Part shown: positions 1 through 7,926 of the stretch, in pieces | Numbering within the stretch: position 1 is the first letter of the stretch | Layout: every line of letters begins with the position of its first letter | From: Desulfovibrio desulfuricans DSM 642 | GTDB taxonomy: Bacteria > Desulfobacterota > Desulfovibrionia > Desulfovibrionales > Desulfovibrionaceae | DNA: 64,000 nt | Assembly (NCBI RefSeq): GCF_000420465.1 | Contig: NZ_ATUZ01000020.1 | Coordinates: 1 to 64,000 of the forward strand | Direction of reading: 5' to 3' | The notes under the pieces: model-generated | The model's database searches: none | What the model was told of the DNA's origin: nothing | The model's input: only the letters and a program-made list of their open reading frames with translations | Program-made: the position numbers and the translations under genes

Positions 1-56
1 CCGCCAGAATTATCAGCTATACAGGCGACAGAAACAGAACCACAAAGAATCTACCA

Positions 57-1454
57 CTAACATTTAACCTGGTACAAAAAAACGGGGCTGGTCAGTTCCG
101 CCAGATATTCCACAAGTGTCTTCAAAAATTCTGCGGCGGGCGCGCCGTCTTCAACGCGGTGGTCAAAGGTAAGGCTCAAACCCATCATGGAGCGGGCAAC
201 TACGGCCCCCTCGCGGATAACGGGCTTTTCCACCACGCGGCCCACGCCCAGGATTCCCGTTTCGCCGGGCTTGAGAATGGGCGTGAAGAAATCCACCACG
301 GAATGCGCCATGTTGGTGATGGTAAAGGTGCCGCCGCTCATGTCGTCGGGCGTCAGCTCGCCCTTGCGGGCGCGGCCAGCAAGCAGGCGGGCTTCCCTGG
401 CTATTTCAAGCAGGGGCAGCCTGTCCGCATGGTGCAGCACGGGTACCATCAGGCCCTCGGGCAGGGCCACGGCCACGCCCATATGCACCTCGCCGTGACG
501 GGTGATGGTTTGCCCGTCAAAGGTGGCGTTCATGCGCGGGTGCTTTTTCAAGGCCTTTGAAACGGCCAGAATGAGCATGTCGTTCATGGAAAGGCGGAAG
601 TCTTTGTTCTTTTTGTTGCGGGCCTTGAAGTCGTTGATGATGTGCACGCAGGCGGTTACATCCGCTTCGCTCACAAGGGTGAGCTGGGCGGAGTTTTGCA
701 GGCTGCCCAGCATGTTGTCGGCAATGATCTTGCGCATGCCTTCCATGGGCACGGAGCCTAACTCGCTGCCGCAAACGGCGCTGGCGCAGGTTGACTGAGA
801 CGCACCTTGCCCCGCGTTCTGCGTCGCAGCGAACTTTTCGGGGTGCATGGCGCGGTCAACATCTTCGCGCACGATCTTGCCGCCTTCGCCCGTTCCGGTG
901 AGGGTGGAGATATCCAGCCCTGCCTTGGCAGCAACGGCAGCGGCAAGGGGCGTGATCCTGATTTTGCCGATAATTTCCTGACGGGCCTGTACATCGCGTT
1001 CAACAATGCGGCCTCCAGGGCCGGAGCCTGCGACGCAGGCAAGGTCAATGCCAAGTTCACGCGCCAGCCGCCGAGCGGCAGGAGACGCTATCCCGCCAGT
1101 GCTAGAGGGTTGCACGGCGGCTGACGCGTTGGTTTTTGCTGGCTTGGGCGCGCCCGCTTCCGCTGTGGCGGAAGCGGGGGAGTCAGACGCGCCTTCAACC
1201 CGGGCGATTGTTTCACCAGGTTCGGCCAGAATGCCAAGCACGGCACCCACGGCCACTTCCTGTTTGGGCTGCACCATAATCTGGAAGAGCACGCCATCGG
1301 CGGGGCTTTCCACCTTGTTGGTGATCTTGTCGGTTTCCACTTCAAACAGATCATCGCCCTGCTTGACTGCGGCGCCTTCGGCCACAAACCATTTGGAAAC
1401 CTTGCCGGTCTTCATGGTCAGACCAAGTTTCGGCATGGCAAGTTCTATGCTCAC
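57..1454 (-). CDS. acoC: Dihydrolipoamide acyltransferase E2 of an acetoin dehydrogenase-like complex (E2a, two subunit-binding domains)
   Basis: This is the E2 core of a 2-oxoacid/acetoin dehydrogenase complex, which moves the acetyl group from E1 to CoA through a swinging lipoyl arm. I place the start at a GTG (1454) preceded by AGGAGA, giving 465 residues; an upstream in-frame start lacks a ribosome site. A lipoyl domain fills residues 1-80 with the lipoylated Lys43 in ETDKI. Two E3-binding domains follow (about 125-160 and 170-205) instead of the usual one, separated from the lipoyl domain by an Ala/Pro-rich linker. The C-terminal catalytic domain has the canonical DHRVEDG. It is the last visible gene of the operon that starts near 7532, and a second E2 is its first gene. 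The substrate is inferred from the neighbours. Confidence 0.9.
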   Translation of the reverse strand: MSIELAMPKLGLTMKTGKVSKWFVAEGAAVKQGDDLFEVETDKITNKVESPADGVLFQIMVQPKQEVAVGAVLGILAEPGETIARVEGASDSPASATAEAGAPKPAKTNASAAVQPSSTGGIASPAARRLARELGIDLACVAGSGPGGRIVERDVQARQEIIGKIRITPLAAAVAAKAGLDISTLTGTGEGGKIVREDVDRAMHPEKFAATQNAGQGASQSTCASAVCGSELGSVPMEGMRKIIADNMLGSLQNSAQLTLVSEADVTACVHIINDFKARNKKNKDFRLSMNDMLILAVSKALKKHPRMNATFDGQTITRHGEVHMGVAVALPEGLMVPVLHHADRLPLLEIAREARLLAGRARKGELTPDDMSGGTFTITNMAHSVVDFFTPILKPGETGILGVGRVVEKPVIREGAVVARSMMGLSLTFDHRVEDGAPAAEFLKTLVEYLAELTSPVFLYQVKC

Positions 1455-1524
1455 TGCTGTTCTCCTGCGATGTTGTGTGTTGGGGCGGAAGGCTGCCTTT
1501 TTGCCGTCAGCCGGGCCGATGCCG

Positions 1525-2304
1525 TCAGCGGTAAACCATGCCGCCGTCAATAAGCACGGCCTGTCCGGTCATGTAGTCGGAATCCGGCCCTGCCAGATAG
1601 GAAACAAAGGCGGCCACGTCTTCCGGTGTTTCGGGGCGGCCAAGGGCTATGCCTTCGCAGTATTTTTTGTAGGTTTCGCCCTTGGGGGCGCCTGTGATCT
1701 TTGAAAAGCCTTCGTCAATGGCAACCCACATGTCGGTGCCGACCACGCCGGGGCAGTAGGCGTTTACGGTGATGCCGCTGGAGGCAAGTTCCCGCGCTGC
1801 TGCCTGGGTAAGGCCGCGCACGGCGAACTTGGTGGCGCTGTACGCGCCGATAAGGGCAAAGCCATCGTGCCCGGCAATGGAAGAAGCGCTGATGATCTTG
1901 CCCTTCTGCTTGCGGGCCATGAATTTTGTGGCTGCTGCCTGAATGCCCCAGAGCACGCCGTTGACGTTGATTCTGAAGATGCGTTCAAGCTCCTCGGGGG
2001 TGACGTCCAGCAGGGCCTTGACCTGAGCGATGCCCGCGTTGTTGATCATGACGTCAAACCCGCCCAGTTCTTTTTCCGCATGGTCCACGGCAGCAAAAAC
2101 CTGTGCGCGGTCGCTTACATCGGCAATAAAGGTGGTGGCTTTGCGGCCAAGGGCGCGCACTTCATCGGCAGTGGCGGCCAGTTTGTCCGCGTTCATGTCC
2201 ACAAGGCAGATATCCGCGCCGTCCTTTGCCAGACGCAGGGCTATGCCGCGTCCTATCCCCTGAGCGGAGCCGGTAACCAGAACAACTTTGCCGTTAATAG
2301 TCAT
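1525..2304 (-). CDS. budC: Short-chain dehydrogenase, probable acetoin (diacetyl) reductase / meso-2,3-butanediol dehydrogenase
   Basis: An NAD-dependent short-chain dehydrogenase of 259 residues. It has the N-terminal Rossmann motif TGSAQGIG, the NNAG motif, catalytic Ser in SASSIAG and the YSATK catalytic pair, and ends in a segment ([15 protein letters not shown]) very like Klebsiella BudC as I remember it. Members of that group interconvert diacetyl, acetoin and 2,3-butanediol. The start at 2304 is set by GGAGGATACTATC before ATG. Its place between the DUF6506 gene and E2a, inside the acetoin dehydrogenase operon, supports a role in feeding butanediol into acetoin cleavage. The stereospecificity cannot be read from sequence. 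Confidence 0.82.
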   Translation of the reverse strand: MTINGKVVLVTGSAQGIGRGIALRLAKDGADICLVDMNADKLAATADEVRALGRKATTFIADVSDRAQVFAAVDHAEKELGGFDVMINNAGIAQVKALLDVTPEELERIFRINVNGVLWGIQAAATKFMARKQKGKIISASSIAGHDGFALIGAYSATKFAVRGLTQAAARELASSGITVNAYCPGVVGTDMWVAIDEGFSKITGAPKGETYKKYCEGIALGRPETPEDVAAFVSYLAGPDSDYMTGQAVLIDGGMVYR

Positions 2305-2403
2305 GATAGTATCCTCCGTGTTGCCGCATGCCCGGCGCAAATCGGCGCAAACCGGGCATGTCGTGGATGGCAGCACCCTGTGGGCCGCAAACTGCTTGTT
2401 GCA

Positions 2404-2718
2404 TCAGGCAAAAATCCCGTCGCCGCTGGCATTGCCAAGGCCGGGATGGATGTCGAAGCGCACAACGCCCACAGGCACCTTGACCGCCCGTGCGACCATC
2501 GCCGCGCCTTCGTAGCCAAAGCCGCCGCACAGCTCGATGGCAACGCAACCGTCTTCGGCCACGGCCTTCTGCGCCGCGTCAACGGCCTCCCTGTAGGATG
2601 TCACGCCAATAGTCAGCAGTTCCACGCCGGGGGTGCGCGTCCAGCTGCGGTGCTCGGCCTTGACGCCGTTGCCTTCGCCACGGGGGCTCAGAAAAATGAA
2701 TGCAGCCTTGAGTTTCAT
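2404..2718 (-). CDS. DUF6506 family small protein in the acetoin operon
   Basis: A 104-residue soluble protein with no signal or membrane segment. I recognise the DUF6506 pattern: MKLKAAFIFL at the start, then VELLTIGV, IELCGGFGYEG and VPVGVVRFD near the end. No biochemical role is known to me. Two ATG codons lie 6 bases apart; the second (2718) has better spacing from AGGAG. It sits between acoX and the short-chain dehydrogenase with short gaps, so it is almost certainly co-transcribed. Glycine-rich GGFGYEG and the alpha/beta character suggest a small ligand-binding or enzyme-like fold, which is only inference. Confidence 0.75.
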   Translation of the reverse strand: MKLKAAFIFLSPRGEGNGVKAEHRSWTRTPGVELLTIGVTSYREAVDAAQKAVAEDGCVAIELCGGFGYEGAAMVARAVKVPVGVVRFDIHPGLGNASGDGIFA

Positions 2719-2765
2719 AAACATGCTCCTGGTGTTGGGGATTCAGGCTTGTTGCCGGTCTGGGC

Positions 2766-3779
2766 CTAATTGGCGTAACAGACCTGCGCGCCACGCAAGA
2801 ACAGCCCTCGCTGCCGGGCGTATTCCATGACGCGGGCCACATCCACCACGCGCATGGTGTCTTCTGACAATCGTATGCTGGCGCGCTGCCCGCGCCGAAC
2901 CTCCACCTCGCGTTCGCCGTCCAGCGCCAGCACGCAGGGCGTGAGGGCCACAGGCACATCATCGCCGGGTAGCAGCTGGCGCACGCGGGAGACGCCCACG
3001 TCGGCAAACAGGCCGGGGCCGATGGCGGCGCGTACGCGGCAGGCAAAATCGGGGTCAAGATCAAGGGCCAGACCGCGCGGTTCTTCGGGTGAGATGCTCA
3101 TGAGCTGCCCGGCCACAGTGGAGAGGCCGATGCTGTCTGGCCGACAGCGGGAAACAACAATCTGGCTGACTCTGGTGATGTCCCAGATAGCGCGGGAGCC
3201 GAGAAAAAGGTCGTCGTACACCGCCACATCCACCAGAGCGATATCTCGGAACTGACCGTCCACATGCACTTCAAGCAGGCTGGCCTCGCGGCAGCCTTCG
3301 TCAATGGTTACGCCGCCGCAGGCAAGCACGCCCGCAGCAAGGCCAGCCACCGTGGCTTCGGCCATGACAGGAAAAACATTGTTGGTGCCTGTGGAGAGCG
3401 GCAGAATGGGCGTTTTGCGCGCGCCCTTGCAGGCGGCACGGCTTGTGCCGTCGCCCCCCATGACGATGATGACCGCAACCCCCTCCTGCTGCATGAGGGC
3501 GGCGGCGTTAATGGTGTCCTCCTGCGTGTTGTGCAGGTAAATATCCACCGGAGCCACGTTCACAGGCGTTTCCAGAGCTTCCAGATCGCTCAGGGCGCGC
3601 GGCACGATGCCGTAGCCCTCGGGCATATACAGAACATCACGTACCCCGGCGGCGGCCAGACCAACCAGAATACGGCGCACCATGCGCACCTTCTCCTGAT
3701 TGTCAAAAACACTGCCGTGCGCGACGATGCGGCGTATGTCCTTGCCTGATGCCGGATTGGCGATAATGGCTGCTTTCAC
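2766..3779 (-). CDS. acoX: AcoX-like ATP-NAD kinase family protein
   Basis: A 337-residue member of the ATP-NAD kinase/diacylglycerol kinase fold typical of acetoin operons (AcoX). The start is GTG with GGAG five bases upstream. The N-terminus MKAAIIANPASGKD carries the family NPASG motif, and the nucleotide-binding GGDGTSR lies near residue 125, followed by a TGTNNVFP motif. Its exact role in acetoin breakdown is unresolved; NAD phosphorylation is an inference from the family. It lies between E1 beta and the DUF6506 gene in the same orientation. Confidence 0.85.
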   Translation of the reverse strand: MKAAIIANPASGKDIRRIVAHGSVFDNQEKVRMVRRILVGLAAAGVRDVLYMPEGYGIVPRALSDLEALETPVNVAPVDIYLHNTQEDTINAAALMQQEGVAVIIVMGGDGTSRAACKGARKTPILPLSTGTNNVFPVMAEATVAGLAAGVLACGGVTIDEGCREASLLEVHVDGQFRDIALVDVAVYDDLFLGSRAIWDITRVSQIVVSRCRPDSIGLSTVAGQLMSISPEEPRGLALDLDPDFACRVRAAIGPGLFADVGVSRVRQLLPGDDVPVALTPCVLALDGEREVEVRRGQRASIRLSEDTMRVVDVARVMEYARQRGLFLRGAQVCYAN

Positions 3780-3889
3780 GGTGGCTCCGGTGGATGTAGG
3801 TTGCAGGCAGGGCCTGCAAGAGTTTTTGCACCTTTGCGCCGCGATGGGGCAGGCCTTGTGCCTGTGCCTGCCCCTTGAACGCGGCTTAA

Positions 3890-4861
3890 TTATCGCAGCG
3901 ACTTGACCGCAGCGACGATCTGATCCGCGCCGGGAATGTAGGCCTTTTCCAGCGGCGGGCTGAAGGGGACAGGGCAGTAAGGAGCGCCCACGCGCACGAT
4001 GGGCGCGTCCAGATAGTCCAGGGCTTCCTCGGCTACCATGGCGGCGATTTCCGCACCGGCTCCGGCGGTTTTGACGGCTTCGTGCGCAACCACAAGGGCG
4101 TGGGTTTTCTTGACGGAATTGAGGATGATGTCCTTGTCGAGCGGCACCAGACAGCGGGGGTCTACCACTTCGGCGCTGATGCCCTGAGCGGCCAGGGTTT
4201 CTGCGGCCTGAAGGGCGGAGTGAACCATGAGCGAGGTGGCTACAATGGTTACGTCCGAGCCTTCGCGCTTTACATCGCCCTTGCCAAGCTCAATGGGCGT
4301 CGCCTCGTCGCCAACTTCGCCTTCCACGCCGTACAGAATCTTGTGTTCAAGAAAGACCACTGGGTTGTCGTCGCGGATGGCGCTGATGAGCAGGCCTTTT
4401 GCGTCTGCCGGGGTGGAGGGAATGCACACCTTGATGCCGGGAATGTGCATGAACCATGCTTCAAGGCTCTGGGAGTGCTGGGCCGCAGCGCCCACGCCAG
4501 CGCCCTGCGGCATGCGCAGCACCATGGGCACCTTGGCCTTGCCGCCGAACATGTAGTGCATTTTGGCGGCCTGATTGAAGAGCTGGTCAAAGGCAACGCC
4601 GATAAAGTCCACAAACATCAGCTCTGCCACAGGTCGCAGACCAGCTGCTGCGGCACCAGCGGCAGCGCCCACAATGGCGCTTTCCGTGATGGGGGTGTCG
4701 CGCACGCGGCGTTCGCCGAATTTGTCAAAAAGGCCCTGGGTCACGCCAAAGCAGCCGCCAAACTTGCCCACGTCTTCACCGATGATGAACACGTTTTCGT
4801 CCCGCTCCATCTCCTGACGCATGGCATCGTTAAGCGCTTGCAGGTAGGTTTTGATCGCCAT
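3890..4861 (-). CDS. acoB: Acetoin dehydrogenase E1 component, beta subunit
   Basis: The beta subunit of the thiamine-diphosphate E1 that cleaves acetoin into acetaldehyde and a lipoyl-bound acetyl group. It is 323 residues; an upstream in-frame ATG is part of the GGAG ribosome site, so I start at MAIKTYLQAL. The family signature GEDVGKFGG near residue 28, the GAAAGAAAAGLRPV segment and the C-terminal transketolase domain (near VDPRCLVPLD) are all present at normal length. It follows the alpha subunit by 55 bases. Acetoin rather than pyruvate is chosen because of acoX and the butanediol genes around it. Confidence 0.9.
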   Translation of the reverse strand: MAIKTYLQALNDAMRQEMERDENVFIIGEDVGKFGGCFGVTQGLFDKFGERRVRDTPITESAIVGAAAGAAAAGLRPVAELMFVDFIGVAFDQLFNQAAKMHYMFGGKAKVPMVLRMPQGAGVGAAAQHSQSLEAWFMHIPGIKVCIPSTPADAKGLLISAIRDDNPVVFLEHKILYGVEGEVGDEATPIELGKGDVKREGSDVTIVATSLMVHSALQAAETLAAQGISAEVVDPRCLVPLDKDIILNSVKKTHALVVAHEAVKTAGAGAEIAAMVAEEALDYLDAPIVRVGAPYCPVPFSPPLEKAYIPGADQIVAAVKSLR

Positions 4862-4916
4862 ATTTTTCTCCATTCTGAAAATCTGAAGGTGGTTTCCGCA
4901 GTTTCAGGCAAACGCT

Positions 4917-5879
4917 TTATGCGTACACGTCTTCCAGCAGGTCTTCCGGCTTGGGGAAGGGGCTGTCTTCCGCAAACTTGACGGCGGCTTCAATTTCGGC
5001 GGTCACAGATACTGTGATGGCGTCCAGTTCCGCCTGAGTGACGGTGCCGGTTTCCACCAGCTTTTTGGCAAAACGCGGAATGGGATCCTTGGCCTTCCAT
5101 TCTTCCAGTTCCTTTTCGCTGCGGTATACGCAGGCATCGCCCTCAAAGTGGCCGCGCCAGCGGTAGGTCTTGCATTCGATGAGCGAGGGACCCTGCCCCT
5201 TGCGCGCGCGTTCTACGGCCATTGTTACGGCTTCGTACACGGCAAGCACATCGTTGCCGTCAATGACGACGCCGGGCATGTCGTATCCGGCGGCACGGTC
5301 GGCAATGTCGGTGATGGCCATGGATTTGCTCTGCGGGCAGGAGATGCCGTAGCCGTTGTTTTCATTGATAAAGATGACGGGGAGCTTCCAGGCGCTGGCC
5401 ATGTTCAGCGATTCCTGCGTGGTGCCCTGGTTGGACGCGCCATCGCCGAAAAAGCAGGCGCACACGCCCTTGGTGTCTTTGTACTGGCAGCTGAAGGCCG
5501 CGCCCACGGCCAGAGGCCCACCGCCGCCCACTATGCCGTTGGCGCCAAGAATGCCGATGTTGAAATCGGCAATGTGCATGGAGCCACCCTTGCCCTTGCA
5601 GTAACCGGTGGAGCGGCCATAGATTTCGGCCATCATGAGCTTGAGGTCGCCGCCCTTGGCAATACAATGCCCGTGGCCACGGTGGGTGCTGGTGATCATG
5701 TCCGTCTGCTTCAGCGCGGCGCACGCGCCAGTGGCAACGGCTTCTTCACCAAGGTAGAGGTGAACGAATCCGGGTATTTTGCCAGCTGCAAAAAACTTTT
5801 GCAGCTCGCTTTCAAAAAGGCGGATCTTGGTCATGGTGCTGAACATTTCCAGCAGAACCTTTTTGTCGGGATGTTTCAT
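4917..5879 (-). CDS. acoA: Acetoin dehydrogenase E1 component, alpha subunit
   Basis: The alpha subunit of the thiamine-diphosphate E1 (320 residues, usual length). The thiamine-binding motif is visible as GDGASNQG ending with INENN about 30 residues later, and the phosphorylation-loop region THRGHGHCIAKGG is typical of E1 alpha chains. GAGGAG precedes the ATG. It is followed directly by the beta subunit and preceded by the Lin0512-family gene. The pair forms the heterotetrameric E1 that docks on E2; the E3 partner is not in the operon part seen here, but a dihydrolipoyl dehydrogenase lies at 40.8-42.1 kb. Confidence 0.92.
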   Translation of the reverse strand: MKHPDKKVLLEMFSTMTKIRLFESELQKFFAAGKIPGFVHLYLGEEAVATGACAALKQTDMITSTHRGHGHCIAKGGDLKLMMAEIYGRSTGYCKGKGGSMHIADFNIGILGANGIVGGGGPLAVGAAFSCQYKDTKGVCACFFGDGASNQGTTQESLNMASAWKLPVIFINENNGYGISCPQSKSMAITDIADRAAGYDMPGVVIDGNDVLAVYEAVTMAVERARKGQGPSLIECKTYRWRGHFEGDACVYRSEKELEEWKAKDPIPRFAKKLVETGTVTQAELDAITVSVTAEIEAAVKFAEDSPFPKPEDLLEDVYA

Positions 5880-5914
5880 GGTACTCTCCTCAGATTGCTG
5901 ATTGTGGTGCCGAC

Positions 5915-6277
5915 TCAGTCAATATCTACCGACACGGTCAGGGCCGCGCAGGCCAACACGATGTCGCTGCAACCGGGGCTGAAGCAGGCAACTTCGAGGC
6001 CCGGAGTGCGCAAGCCGCCCGTAACGACCTCAATGCTCTTTTCCCCGATGGGAATGGCGGCAAGCACTGCCTCCTTGTCCACCAGATCAGGCTCGGGCAC
6101 GGCAATGCGCGCATGCACATGCACACCCTGAAAAGATCCGCGCCCGAGTATCTCCACCAGGCCGCACAAACAACTGCGCGAAATGGCGTCCTTAACCGCG
6201 CGGTATGCGGCCTTGGTCATGTTTGCGCCGTGCAGATCTGCCCCGGTGCCCAGTTCAACAACGTAACGTTGCAGCAT
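5915..6277 (-). CDS. Lin0512 family conserved hypothetical protein
   Basis: A 120-residue soluble protein. The start MLQRYVVELGTG with GGAGGAATCC upstream, the TKAAYRAVKDAI helix and the ISRSCLCG segment match the Lin0512/TIGR02058 family as I recall it. Function unknown. Two cysteines in SCLCG are the most striking residues. It is embedded between the first E2 gene (16-base gap) and acoA, so it belongs to the acetoin operon transcript. It could be a binding or assembly protein for the complex; nothing in the sequence decides this. Confidence 0.75.
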   Translation of the reverse strand: MLQRYVVELGTGADLHGANMTKAAYRAVKDAISRSCLCGLVEILGRGSFQGVHVHARIAVPEPDLVDKEAVLAAIPIGEKSIEVVTGGLRTPGLEVACFSPGCSDIVLACAALTVSVDID

Positions 6278-6293
6278 TGGATTCCTCCGCTGG

Positions 6294-7532
6294 TCAGCCC
6301 AGCATGCGCACGGGCTGTTCGAGCATGTCCGCAAGGGTGCGCAGGAAGCTCATGGCCGGGCCGCCATCGGTGACCATGTGGTTGAAGGTGAGGGAAAGAG
6401 TCATCATCTTGCGCACGCAGACCTGACATTCAAAAACGCCCGGCTTTTCCACCACGCGACCAACGCCGAGGATGCCTGTCTCCGGCGGGTTGAGAATGGG
6501 GGTGAAGCCGTCCACGCCAAGTATGCTCACATTGGAAATGGTAAAGGTGCCGCCGGAAATTTCGTCCATGGAAAGACCGCCCTTGCGGGCGCGGCTGGCA
6601 GCGTCGCGCACCTTGGCCTTGAGTTCTTCAAGGCTGTAGGTGTCCGCATTCTTGACGTTGGGAACAATGAGGCCCGTATCGAGCGAAACGGCGATGCCAA
6701 GATTCACATGTTTGTGCATGTGGACGCCGTCTGCCTGCAGGGTGGTGTTCATGACGGGGTGCTGCCTGAGTGCGCGGCACACGGCAAAAGCGATGATGTC
6801 GTTGAACGAGAGGCGGTATTCCGGGTCTTTTTTGTTGCGGGCCAGCATGGTATCGCGCAGGGCAACCATTTCGGTAACGTCGGCTTCCACAAAAACGGTC
6901 AGTTGCGCCGCGTTTTGCAGGCTGGCCTGCATGTTGTCCGCTATAAGCTTGCGCAGGCCGTCCATGGGGATGACTTCGTCCGCATCAGCATCAGGGGCGG
7001 AGCATGGTTGCGCCGGGGCTACGCTGGCCGGAGCAGGGGCTTTTGCGGCGGCTTCGTGGGCGGCGCGAACATCCTTTTCCGTAACAATGCCATCGCGTCC
7101 TGTGCCCGTTACCGTTGCCAGATCAACGCCCAGCTCTTTGGCGACCTTGCGGGCCGCAGGCATGGCGCGAACCTCTCCTTGCGCCGTGCTGGCCTGTGTT
7201 GCCGATCCCTGGATTTTGGCCCCGGAAGGTGCAGGAGCGGCAGGGCTGGCCACCGCATCAGCGCTTTGCGAGGCAGGTGCGGCCACAGCTTCGCCCGATT
7301 CGCCGATGATGCCGATAACCTGCATGACCGGAACAACCTCGCCCTGCGGGCTGACAATCTGCAAAAGAACGCCGCCTGCCGGAGACTCGACCACGTTGGT
7401 GATCTTGTCTGTTTCCACTTCCAGCAGGGGTTGCCCCACTGCCACCGCACCGCCTTCGGCCACAAGCCAGCGCGCAATCTTGCCTGTTTTCATGGTGAGG
7501 CCCCATTTGGGCATCTGCACTTCGTAGGCCAT
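6294..7532 (-). CDS. Dihydrolipoamide acyltransferase E2, second copy (E2b), promoter-proximal gene
   Basis: A second E2 acyltransferase of 412 residues: lipoyl domain with Lys43 in ETDKI, an Ala/Pro-rich linker, one E3-binding domain (about residues 125-160, with VTGTGRDG) and the catalytic domain. The catalytic motif reads NHMVTDG, keeping His and Asp but replacing the DHR of the canonical motif, unlike E2a. GGAGGTAGCGG precedes the ATG. It is the first gene behind the sigma-54 promoter at 7582-7597. Whether it forms its own complex or mixes with E2a in one core cannot be told from sequence. Confidence 0.9.
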   Translation of the reverse strand: MAYEVQMPKWGLTMKTGKIARWLVAEGGAVAVGQPLLEVETDKITNVVESPAGGVLLQIVSPQGEVVPVMQVIGIIGESGEAVAAPASQSADAVASPAAPAPSGAKIQGSATQASTAQGEVRAMPAARKVAKELGVDLATVTGTGRDGIVTEKDVRAAHEAAAKAPAPASVAPAQPCSAPDADADEVIPMDGLRKLIADNMQASLQNAAQLTVFVEADVTEMVALRDTMLARNKKDPEYRLSFNDIIAFAVCRALRQHPVMNTTLQADGVHMHKHVNLGIAVSLDTGLIVPNVKNADTYSLEELKAKVRDAASRARKGGLSMDEISGGTFTISNVSILGVDGFTPILNPPETGILGVGRVVEKPGVFECQVCVRKMMTLSLTFNHMVTDGGPAMSFLRTLADMLEQPVRMLG

Positions 7533-7581
7533 CCGCTACCTCCTTGCGCCGATGTGGCGCACGCGTTTATGCCTACTTGAT

Positions 7582-7597
7582 TGCAACTCTGATACCA
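7582..7597 (-). promoter_or_regulatory. Sigma-54 (-24/-12) promoter of the acetoin operon
   Basis: Read on the minus strand the sequence is TGGTATCAGAGTTGCA. It has GG and GC separated by exactly ten bases, and matches the sigma-54 consensus TGG-N9-TTGC. It lies about 50 bases before the E2b start and faces an AcoR-type sigma-54 activator gene, which is the expected arrangement. Confidence 0.8.
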
Positions 7598-7658
7598 CTT
7601 TATAACAGGTAATAATCAATGAATAATTTATAAAATACTTTATCTGTGTATTTGATAG

Positions 7659-7688
7659 TGTTCCAAAATCGAACAGAACGCTGTTCTG
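7659..7688. promoter_or_regulatory. Putative AcoR upstream activating sequence (overlapping dyads)
   Basis: TGTTC at 7659 and GAACA at 7671 form a TGTTC-N7-GAACA dyad. GAACAG (7671) with CTGTTC (7681) forms a second dyad using the same half site. The block lies 60-90 bases upstream of the sigma-54 promoter, where enhancer-binding proteins normally bind. The same TGTTC-N7-GAACA occurs before the butanediol dehydrogenase gene at 10186-10202. Confidence 0.65.
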
Positions 7689-7926
7689 TAAGACCAGTTA
7701 TGATACACTACAATATATAAAAAATTCATGGAGTTGTTTTTTTGGACATAATATGAATGTAGCCATGCGCAAAGAGCTATTCCATTTTTTCACGGACGAT
7801 GCTATTGCTTAAAACAAAGCTGCGGGGTCGCATTATTCAGAAGTGGGGCAAATGGCCTTTTGGGTGTGGAAAGGCCAGCGAACCGGCATGCTTGTTGAAA
7901 GGGCGTGCGCGTCCGGGAGATAAGTC

